A DNA stretch of 64,000 bases from Aldehydirespirator sp965116865 (GTDB taxonomy: Bacteria > Actinomycetota > Acidimicrobiia > Acidimicrobiales > Aldehydirespiratoraceae), in NCBI GenBank assembly GCA_965116865.1, contig OZ220727.1, forward strand, positions 2,418,001-2,482,000, in the 5' to 3' direction. The position numbers and the translations under genes were made by a program. The notes below the pieces were generated by a model. It was given only the letters and a program-made list of their open reading frames with translations. It was not told the DNA's origin and did no database searches. Positions 8,419-15,414 of this stretch are shown piece after piece; the stretch's first letter is position 1, and every line of letters begins with the position of its first letter.

Positions 8419-9285
8419 TTACTGCGGCAGGCTGGTGCCGCGGTGTCCGAGCCGCTGGCTGATCTGGGTTGTGATCATGCACAGCTGACGCGCCGTCTCA
8501 GCGACTTCGAGAACCTGCGAACCCGCGGTGACCGACACCGCCCCGAGGACCCTGCCCCGGACCTCGAACAGAGGCGCCGCCACCGAATTGAAACCGACCA
8601 CGAACTCTTCTCGCTCGATCGAGTAGCCCCGCCGCCTGGTCAGGGCGAGATCGGCCGCGAGCGCAGTGGAGTCAACGATGGTGTTCGGAGTGACCGCCTC
8701 CAGCGGTCTGGCCAGTATCTCCAGAGTCCTGCCCGGATCCCCGAAGGCGAGCACTGCCTTTCCTGTGGCCGACGCGTGCAGCACGACACGCTCGCCCACC
8801 TGCGTGGGTGTCGGCGTCGTCGACTGCATCTCGAGCTTCTCGAGGTAGAGGTTCGACTCCCCGCGATGCACGACAAGGTGGATGGTGTGACCCGTCGAGA
8901 TGAGCAGCCGCTGAAGATAGGGAAGGGCCAGATCGCGGATGCGACGCTGGCTCGGTACGTGGGCCCCAAGTTCGAAGAGTTTCGGTCCGAGCCGAAAACC
9001 ATCGCCGATGCGCTCCACCACCCCCCACTCGACCAACTCGCCGCACAGCCGGTGAACGCTGGATTTCGCCACCCCGCTGCGACGCGCCAACTCCGACAAT
9101 CCCAGCGTTCCGTCGGCAGCGCTCAAAGCGTCCAGAATGAGCGCCACCTTCGCAAGCACCGACGCCGGATTCACGGCCGGGGTCTCAGTGTCCGCGATCT
9201 TGCCGGCACCTCCCTGTGGGCTGCTGCCACACTCTGCCCTGACATGCGGCGCACAAGCTACTGCAAACAAGTGCTCCATCAACAA
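8419..9285 (-). CDS. IclR-family transcriptional regulator
   Basis: 288 aa. An N-terminal winged helix-turn-helix (LGLSELARRSGVAKSSVHRL, about residues 60-80) is followed by the IclR effector-binding domain with its usual signature SATGKAVLA and FNSVAAPLF. IclR proteins bind small metabolites and generally repress or activate adjacent catabolic genes. Here the nearest co-oriented gene is the solute-binding lipoprotein upstream at 9631-11106. The first ~35 residues are variable; a start nearer the HTH is possible. Confidence 0.9.
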   Translation of the reverse strand: MLMEHLFAVACAPHVRAECGSSPQGGAGKIADTETPAVNPASVLAKVALILDALSAADGTLGLSELARRSGVAKSSVHRLCGELVEWGVVERIGDGFRLGPKLFELGAHVPSQRRIRDLALPYLQRLLISTGHTIHLVVHRGESNLYLEKLEMQSTTPTPTQVGERVVLHASATGKAVLAFGDPGRTLEILARPLEAVTPNTIVDSTALAADLALTRRRGYSIEREEFVVGFNSVAAPLFEVRGRVLGAVSVTAGSQVLEVAETARQLCMITTQISQRLGHRGTSLPQ

Positions 9286-9630
9286 ACGCTCGTCAGGGCG
9301 CCGCTCCTCGAGGCAGCGGTCAGCTGAAAGCGAACACGGCGCGGCTGGGAGTGAGTCAGTCGTGGCGCAGCGGCGGCGTCACTGCCGTTCCTCCTGCTGC
9401 GCTCACAAGCCGGGCCAGCTACGGCCACCCTCGTCGTATGGGCGGCGTCGCTCCGTCTAGTCGCTCGACCTCTGGCCTATTGAAGTGCGAGTGCCGCCGA
9501 CGCTTGAATCCGGCCACACGCGACACACATCCGAACACCCGGAAGAGCCGCTGAGCACGCCGGGCGCGGCTGTGGGGTGCAGGACCGACGGTCCCGCACC
9601 CCACAGTGCCGGTAACAGTGCTACGAAGTG
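9286..9630. other. Intergenic gap between IclR gene and binding-protein gene
   Basis: 345 bases without a convincing gene on either strand. The right part contains a strong hairpin listed separately. The region presumably holds the IclR-gene promoter, but I cannot point to a clear -10/-35 pair. Confidence 0.5.
9570..9606 (-). terminator. Hairpin terminator after the binding-protein gene
   Basis: CTGTGGGGTGC and GCACCCCACAG form an 11-bp perfect stem, extended inward by further pairing around ACCGACGGT. It lies 25 bases beyond the stop of the minus-strand lipoprotein gene. There is no clear U-tract, as is common in high-GC actinobacteria, so intrinsic termination is likely but not certain. 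Confidence 0.7.
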
Positions 9631-11106
9631 CTACGAAGCTGCAGCGAAGTCGAACACGACGTTGGCCTTGCTGGCGTCGAGGTTCTCCTCGCCGCCAAGG
9701 TTCTTGATGACAGAGATGCGCGCTGCGCCGCAGTCTCCGAAGTTGTCGCAGTTGATCGTGCCGATGATGCCGCTATAGCCCTTGACACTGTTGAGGTGCT
9801 CGCGGACGCCTTGGCGATCGATGTGCAGGTTGCCGCCATCGAGCCAGGACGCGGCCTTGATGGCCTCGAGCAGGAGCGCGGTGCCATCGTAGCTGTGAGC
9901 CCAGAACGCTGCTTCCGGGCTCTCGCCGTAGCGCTCCTCGTAGACGGCCAAGAAGTCGCCGGCGGTCTTGCCGGTGCTCTGGTTGGTGTTGGCGCCGAAG
10001 CGGACGTCCGGACCGGACAGGTACATTCCCGCGGTCTGCGGCAGCTTCAAGTAGCTGTCGACCATCAGACCGTCGCCGGCCAGCAGGACTGTGTCCTCGA
10101 GCCCTGACACCCCGGGCGCCTGGGCGGCCACGAAGTCGCCGGCGGGCTGGAAGATCGGGAAGAACAGCGCTTCCGGGCTGCCCGCGGCGATCTCGGTCAG
10201 CACCGGAACCATGTCGGTGTCTTCCTTGTTGACTGCGGTGAAGCCGGTGACCGTGCCGCCCAAGACCTCGAAGGCGTCGGTGAATGCCTTCGCGAGCCCC
10301 TGGGTGTAGGGGTCGCCGTCATGGATGGCGGCCGCAGTGCTGAGGCCCAACTCCGAGAACACGAACTCGGCCATCGCCCAGCCCTGGTACAGGTCGTTGT
10401 GCGCCGTGCGGTAGTAGCCCTCGCTGTAGTTATCCCCGGGGTTGCCGAGCAGGTCGGACGTCAGCGCAGGCGAGGTGTTGCTCGGCGAGATCATCACCAT
10501 TCCGGCGTTGGTGATCAACGGCGCTGCGGCGGTGGCCGCGCCAGAGCACGACGTGCCGATCACACCGATCACATCCTCGTCGGCGACAATGATCTGGGCC
10601 GCTGCCTGCCCGCCGTCAGCGGAGCACAAGTCGTCGAGCCCGGTTCCCAGATCCACGTCGAAACCGTGGATCGTTCCGTAGTCCTCGATGGCCAGTTCAC
10701 TGGCCCGCAGGTTGGGCAGGCCCAAGAAGGACACGTCGCCGGAGATCGCCTGCAGCGAGCGGATCTGGATCGCGTCGCCCGCCTCGACCTCGACGATGCC
10801 CAACGAACCGTCGCCGAGATGGTCCATCATCGGCTGGTCCTCAGACTCGTCCTGGTGATCGTCGTGAGTATCGTCCATCGGATCATCGGTCATCTCGCCG
10901 GACGGATCCTCCTCGGACCCTGGCGAGTCGTCATCGGACGAAGACGTGTCCTCCCCCGTGTCCGTATCCTCCGAACTCAGCGGCGCTACGGTGCTGGGGC
11001 CGTCGTCACTGTCATCGTCGCTGCAAGCAGCGGCAATGAGCGTGAGCGACGCCAACACTCCAAGAGCGGCCAACATTCGGCCGGATGTACGCCATCGTGT
11101 ATTCAT
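9631..11106 (-). CDS. Branched-chain amino acid-type ABC substrate-binding lipoprotein
   Basis: 491 aa. A lipoprotein signal (LGVLASLTLIAAACSDDD) gives Cys-lipid anchoring, followed by a ~70-residue acidic, serine-rich tether and then a type I periplasmic-binding fold of the Peripla_BP_6/LivK group (SGAATAAAPLI, DPYTQGLAKAF, EALFFPIFQPAG). It binds an extracellular solute, probably an amino acid or related compound. No permease or ATPase genes are adjacent, so it is an orphan that may serve another transporter or a sensor. GAGAGGGGGG precedes the start. A hairpin follows the stop. Confidence 0.88.
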   Translation of the reverse strand: MNTRWRTSGRMLAALGVLASLTLIAAACSDDDSDDGPSTVAPLSSEDTDTGEDTSSSDDDSPGSEEDPSGEMTDDPMDDTHDDHQDESEDQPMMDHLGDGSLGIVEVEAGDAIQIRSLQAISGDVSFLGLPNLRASELAIEDYGTIHGFDVDLGTGLDDLCSADGGQAAAQIIVADEDVIGVIGTSCSGAATAAAPLITNAGMVMISPSNTSPALTSDLLGNPGDNYSEGYYRTAHNDLYQGWAMAEFVFSELGLSTAAAIHDGDPYTQGLAKAFTDAFEVLGGTVTGFTAVNKEDTDMVPVLTEIAAGSPEALFFPIFQPAGDFVAAQAPGVSGLEDTVLLAGDGLMVDSYLKLPQTAGMYLSGPDVRFGANTNQSTGKTAGDFLAVYEERYGESPEAAFWAHSYDGTALLLEAIKAASWLDGGNLHIDRQGVREHLNSVKGYSGIIGTINCDNFGDCGAARISVIKNLGGEENLDASKANVVFDFAAAS

Positions 11107-11362
11107 GGTCCCCCCTCTCTAGGGCTGCGACCCACTGCTTGGGCCGCATCAGCGCGACACCATAGGTCGGATGCCCGGACGCGTGCAGCCCGTTCGGGCC
11201 AATTCGGTCCACTGAGCGGACCGAACCGGCAGGCTGTCGGCGGCGGCCGTGGCGCCGACATCGGACGAGTGCAGCCTCGAAGTCAGGCTCGAACACTTGC
11301 GCGCAACTCTTGAAAATCACGCGCGGCTCTTGAAAGTCGTGCAGCTAGGGTGGCAGTCCCCG

Positions 11363-11437
11363 GCGCTCGTAGCTCAATTTGGATAGAGCATCTGACTACG
11401 GATCAGAAGGTTGGGGGTTCGAGTCCCTCCGAGCGCG
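11363..11437 (+). tRNA. tRNA-Arg(ACG)
   Basis: A complete cloverleaf: acceptor stem GCGCTCG/CGAGCGC, D arm GCTC/GAGC, anticodon stem TCTGA/TCAGA with loop CTACGGA (anticodon ACG, reading CGN arginine codons after A34 deamination), and T arm with loop TTCGAGT. CCA is not encoded. It lies convergent to the EF-G-like gene. Confidence 0.95.
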
Positions 11438-11483
11438 CTGGATCCCTCCAGTCCCGTCCCGGCGCGGCGTGAGCGGCCGACAA

Positions 11484-13526
11484 TCAGTCGTCGACCTTGA
11501 CCTTGGACAGAAGGGCCTGGGGCAACGGCTGGTAGTCGTGGTGCTCGGCGCTGAACGTGCCGGTACCGCCGGTCATCGACCGCAGGTCGATCACGTAGCT
11601 CAAGATCTCCGACGTCGGCACATGGGCCCGGATCACGCTGGTCCCCGCCGACGAGCCCGGCTCGGTGCCGAACACCTGCCCCCGGCGAGAGTTCAGGTCG
11701 CCGAGCACATCGCCCTGGTAGCTGTCGGGAACCTCGACACTGATCTCGCTGATCGGTTCGAGCACCGCGCTGCCCGCCTGCTCCACCGCCTGCCTGAGAG
11801 CCAAGGAGCCCGCGATCTTGAAGCTCATCTCCGACGAGTCCACCGAATGGTGCTTGCCGTCGTAGCACACCGCCCGCAAGTCCACCATCGGGAACCCGTG
11901 CCGGCCGCCGTTGGCCATCGCCTCCTCGATGCCGGCCCCCACCGCCGGGATCAGATTGCGGGGAATGGCGCCCCCGCTCACCTCGGTGTCGAACTCGTAG
12001 CCGCCGCCCCGCGGCAGCGGCTCGAAACGCACCATAGCCACCGCGAACTGCCCATGGCCGCCGCTCTGCTTCTTGTGCTTGGCCTCCACATCGGCCGGGC
12101 GGGCCAGCGTCTCGAGATACGCCACCCGCATGTCCTCGACCTCGAAGTCGATCCCCATGCGCTCCAGCCTCGAGCGCACCACACGGATGTGGGCCTCGCC
12201 GGCGCCCGACAGCACCGTCTGGCGGGTGGTGGGATCCTGGCGGATCACGAGGCTGGGATCCTCGACGGCGAAACGGCGCAGCGCCGAGGCCAGCTTGTCC
12301 TCCTGGGCCGGAGCTGAAGCGTGGACAGCCACGCCGTACACCGGAACCGGCGGAGGGGTGATCGGCACCGACAGCCCGGCGTCGTTGGACAGCGTGTCCC
12401 CGGTGCGCACGTCGCCGAGCTTGGTGACGGCCACGATGTCGCCGGCGGTGACCTGGTCCACTCCCTGATGGTCGGCGCCGGCGAACGACATCAGGTTGTG
12501 GAGCCGCTCCTTGTCGCCGGTGCGGCTGTCGACGAGCGTGTCGTTGGAGCGGACCGTGCCCGACAGCACCTTCATGAACGAGATCTGGCCCAGGAAATCA
12601 TCGATGCGGGTGTTGAACACCAGCACCACCGACGGACCAGCATCGTCGATGTCCAACTCGACCGACTCGCCTCCCCGCACCGCGGCAACCGGACCGGTGG
12701 CGCCGGGGGAAGGACCCACACTGCAGATGAAATCGAGCAGGTGGTCGACACCTATGGGCTTGGCCGCCGAACCGCACAGCACCGGGAACACGCTGCGATC
12801 GCCGATGGCGTCGCGAATGAGCCGCTGCAGCTGCTCCTGGGTCGGCTCGACCCCCTCCAAGTACTGCTCCAGAAGGTCGTCGTCGCCCTCCACGACATCC
12901 TCCAACAGCTGGGTGTGGCCGTCGGAAGCGGCCGGGGCCACGTCGCCGGGAATCGGAGCGGACGCCGACTGCCCGCTGCTGTAGTCGAGGGCACTGTCGC
13001 CCACCAGGTCGGCGATGCCGAAGAACGACGCCTCCGCGCCCAGCGGGAGCTCCACCGCCTCGACATGGGAGCCGAAGTGCGACCGCAGGTCGTCCAGTGT
13101 GCGCCCGAACGACGAGCGCTCCCGGTCGAGCCCGTTCACGAACACCATCCGGGGCAGGCCCAACCGCACCGCGTGGCGCCACATCACCTGGTCCTGGGCC
13201 TGGACCCCCGACACGGCGTCCACCACCAGCACAGCCAGGTCGGCGGCGTGCATGCCGTTGACGGCCTCGCCCACGAAATCGGTGTATCCCGGGGTGTCGA
13301 TGAGGTTGATCCGGTGATCTCGCCAGTCGAACGACGCCACCGCCACGCTCAGGCTCTGGCGGCGGGCCCTCTCCTCGGGGTCGTGGTCGCAGTGGGCGGT
13401 GCCGTCGTCGACGCGGCCCATCCGGCCCACCACACCGGCCCGGTACAGCATGGCCTCGGCCAGGGTGGTCTTGCCGTTGCCGTTGTGGCCGACGAGGACG
13501 ACATTTCTGATGGATTGCGACGACAC
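11484..13526 (-). CDS. Elongation factor G-like GTPase
   Basis: 680 aa with the full EF-G domain order. The G1 loop is GHNGNGKTT (residues 13-21) rather than the canonical AHIDAGKTT; G3 is DTPGYTDF; G4 is NGLDRE where NKMD is usual. These changes, with the shortened G' region, match the actinobacterial EF-G-like/EF-G2 group rather than housekeeping FusA. Later domains are intact (GGHGQFAVAMVRFEP, RRGQVFGTEPG). Family members bind GTP and ribosomes, but their role is less defined than that of FusA. The GTG start is preceded by GGGAGG. Confidence 0.9.
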   Translation of the reverse strand: MSSQSIRNVVLVGHNGNGKTTLAEAMLYRAGVVGRMGRVDDGTAHCDHDPEERARRQSLSVAVASFDWRDHRINLIDTPGYTDFVGEAVNGMHAADLAVLVVDAVSGVQAQDQVMWRHAVRLGLPRMVFVNGLDRERSSFGRTLDDLRSHFGSHVEAVELPLGAEASFFGIADLVGDSALDYSSGQSASAPIPGDVAPAASDGHTQLLEDVVEGDDDLLEQYLEGVEPTQEQLQRLIRDAIGDRSVFPVLCGSAAKPIGVDHLLDFICSVGPSPGATGPVAAVRGGESVELDIDDAGPSVVLVFNTRIDDFLGQISFMKVLSGTVRSNDTLVDSRTGDKERLHNLMSFAGADHQGVDQVTAGDIVAVTKLGDVRTGDTLSNDAGLSVPITPPPVPVYGVAVHASAPAQEDKLASALRRFAVEDPSLVIRQDPTTRQTVLSGAGEAHIRVVRSRLERMGIDFEVEDMRVAYLETLARPADVEAKHKKQSGGHGQFAVAMVRFEPLPRGGGYEFDTEVSGGAIPRNLIPAVGAGIEEAMANGGRHGFPMVDLRAVCYDGKHHSVDSSEMSFKIAGSLALRQAVEQAGSAVLEPISEISVEVPDSYQGDVLGDLNSRRGQVFGTEPGSSAGTSVIRAHVPTSEILSYVIDLRSMTGGTGTFSAEHHDYQPLPQALLSKVKVDD

Positions 13527-13603
13527 GCTGACTATCCCTCCCGTTCGTAGGCCTGCACACGCACAGCGACGCCGACACTAACCGGGTCCGCCGCCAACGG
13601 CTA

Positions 13604-13636
13604 GCGGGGTCGCGGGTTGCGATGCGCCGACCCCGC
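13604..13636 (-). terminator. Hairpin after the MttB-like gene
   Basis: GCGGGGTCG and CGACCCCGC form a 9-bp perfect stem around a 15-base loop, 12 bases past the stop of the minus-strand methyltransferase gene and upstream of the EF-G-like gene. Confidence 0.5.
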
Positions 13637-13647
13637 CGACGCGCAGA

Positions 13648-15198
13648 TTACGGCAGGCGGATGGGGAAAGCAGCCCGGATGCGGGCGTCGACGTCGGCGC
13701 TGATGTGGGACGGGCGGTGCTCGGCCAAAACCCGCTGCACGTACTCGTGGGCACGCGTCCGCGAGTCCTTGCCTCCGGCGTCGAGCCAGTTGTCGGGAGT
13801 GTCGCGGTCGCCGATCTCGGGGTAGACGTAATCCCGCTGCATCAGGTCCAGGGTCTGGGGCGCACCCAGGAAGTGGCCCGGCCCCGACACCACATCGGCG
13901 ATCAGCTGGGCCGAAAGGGTCTCCTCGTTGACCTCGATGCCCCTGACGGTGCGGTTGATCGAGCCGAGCATGTCGTTGTCGATCACCAGCGCCTCCAGCG
14001 AGCAGCTCAGGATGCTGGCCAGCATGCCGGCTGACTCGTACACCAGGTTGGCGCCGGCCTGGCCGGCCAGCGTGATGTTCATGCCCTTCTCGTAGCCGGC
14101 CTGGTTGTCGGGGACCTTCGAATCGGCCATGCCCGCGGCCACCCCCGACGGCAGGCCCATCCAGTTGACCAGCTGGGCCGCGGCCGCGTTCAAAACGCCC
14201 TCCTCGCCGGAGCCGCCGCTCATCGCTCCTGTGCGCAGATCCGACACGAAAGGCCACATGCCCATCACGCACGGATGGCCCGGGCTCAGCAGGTTCACCC
14301 CGGTGAGCGCGGCCAGGCACTCGGCCAAGGCCTGGGCCAGCGACCCGGCCAGAGCCGCCGGCGAGGTCGCCCCGGCCTGCCCGGCCGACAGCAGGTTTAT
14401 CGGCATACCGGTGGACACCTGAGCCACCAGAGCCTTGGCCGACTCCTCCGCGAAGCGCAGCGGCGGCACCACGAACGTGTTGTTGGCCGCCACGAACGGG
14501 CGCTTGCGGAACTCGCCGGGCCCGCCGAGAGCCATGTCGAACATGTCCACCGTCTCGTAAACGTGCTCGCGCTCGAACCATGACGTGCCGATCGGCTTGG
14601 CGGTGCCGACCATGGCCGCGTAGGCGGTATTGAGGTCGAGCAGCCGGGCGTCCTCCAAGTCGCGTGCCACCACCGTGCGCACGAAGAAGTGGATGTTGTC
14701 GAGGACGTCCACCAGCCGGGCGCAGTCGTAGACGTCCACCGCGGTGGACGGCCGGAACACGCCGGTCGCATGGTCGTGCATCAGCACGGCGGCGCCGGCG
14801 GTGCCGAAATGGACCCGGTCGGCGCCCACGATGATCGACTGGTCGTCGTCGAAACCGTGCCACACCCACTCCTTCGCCGCGGCGGCGATCGCGCCCTCCA
14901 CCACACTCTTCGGGTAGCGCAGCCGGCCGGCGTCGTCGACACGGCCGCCCGCGGCGGTCACCACATCGACGAACTCCTCGATGGGCGAGCCCATCCCGAC
15001 GTCTTCGAGCAACGCCAGCGCAGTGTCGTACACCTGCTGCATGTCGGTCTCGCTCAAGGGAGCGAGCTTTCCGCCGGGCATCCCAGGGCGCACCGGCCGC
15101 ACATCGGCCTCCAGCGGCGCCTGGCGAGCCGCTATGCGCCCGGCCCGACCGCCGCCACGGCGCCGGCCTCCTCCTCGGCCTCGGTCGCGATCAGTCAT
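13648..15198 (-). CDS. Trimethylamine methyltransferase-family protein (MttB superfamily, non-pyrrolysine)
   Basis: 516 aa. After an Arg/Gly-rich tail (residues 1-25) the whole sequence is a TIM-barrel MttB-family protein (SPGHPCVMGMWPFVSDLRTG, GANLVYESAGML, GPGHFLG). No in-frame TAG occurs, so it belongs to the non-pyrrolysine MttB-like group, whose characterised members demethylate glycine betaine, carnitine or other quaternary amines by transfer to a corrinoid protein. No corrinoid-protein gene is visible nearby. The downstream location of two FAD/GcvT dehydrogenases supports a role in methylated-amine use. The start region is duplicated (see the 35-bp repeat). Confidence 0.88.
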   Translation of the reverse strand: MTDRDRGRGGGRRRGGGRAGRIAARQAPLEADVRPVRPGMPGGKLAPLSETDMQQVYDTALALLEDVGMGSPIEEFVDVVTAAGGRVDDAGRLRYPKSVVEGAIAAAAKEWVWHGFDDDQSIIVGADRVHFGTAGAAVLMHDHATGVFRPSTAVDVYDCARLVDVLDNIHFFVRTVVARDLEDARLLDLNTAYAAMVGTAKPIGTSWFEREHVYETVDMFDMALGGPGEFRKRPFVAANNTFVVPPLRFAEESAKALVAQVSTGMPINLLSAGQAGATSPAALAGSLAQALAECLAALTGVNLLSPGHPCVMGMWPFVSDLRTGAMSGGSGEEGVLNAAAAQLVNWMGLPSGVAAGMADSKVPDNQAGYEKGMNITLAGQAGANLVYESAGMLASILSCSLEALVIDNDMLGSINRTVRGIEVNEETLSAQLIADVVSGPGHFLGAPQTLDLMQRDYVYPEIGDRDTPDNWLDAGGKDSRTRAHEYVQRVLAEHRPSHISADVDARIRAAFPIRLP

Positions 15199-15243
15199 CG
15201 GCGTCTCCCTCGGCCTCGGTCGCGATCAGTCATCGGCGTCTCC
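15174..15243 (-). repeat. 35-bp direct duplication spanning the mttB-like start codon
   Basis: Two adjacent identical 35-bp copies. Each contains ATGACTGATCGC with its upstream spacer. The outer copy (ATG at 15233, with GGAAGGAGG ahead) opens a 12-codon frame that ends in TGA overlapping the real start ATG at 15198 as ATGA. The strong Shine-Dalgarno therefore now serves a tiny leader ORF coupled to the main gene. Confidence 0.9.
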
Positions 15244-15306
15244 TCCTTCCTGCGAACTGGCTGCATTCGTCCACCGCTGCAGTGGGCAACCGGCAGAAGT
15301 TCGGGA

Positions 15307-15414
15307 GGCGGCGCCGTCGGTCATGCACGGGGGCCAGATTGGCCGCGCAAGGCGCCTCGTGCTTGCAGCCCCTGGCGGCGCCGTCGGTCATGCACGGGGG
15401 GCCAGGTTGGCCGG
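15307..15414 (-). repeat. Direct repeat, 69-bp spacing, overlapping a gene end
   Basis: Two copies of about 40 bp (GGCGGCGCCGTCGGTCATGC...) spaced 69 bp apart. The right copy includes the last codons and stop of the following FAD/GcvT gene; the left copy lies in the gap before the mttB-like gene. Confidence 0.85.

Noticed and set aside
9286..9570. Short plus-strand ORFs between the IclR and lipoprotein genes
   Set aside because: No ribosome binding site, no family resemblance, and overlapping frames of similar quality.
11374..11868. Minus-strand ORF over the tRNA-Arg and EF-G-like 3' end
   Set aside because: It contains the antisense of the tRNA and the wrong frame of the GTPase gene.
13648..15198. 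Pyrrolysine-containing trimethylamine methyltransferase
   Set aside because: The frame is continuous with no internal TAG, so it is a non-pyrrolysine MttB-family member. The TAG codons in the giant genes are not evidence for pyrrolysine.
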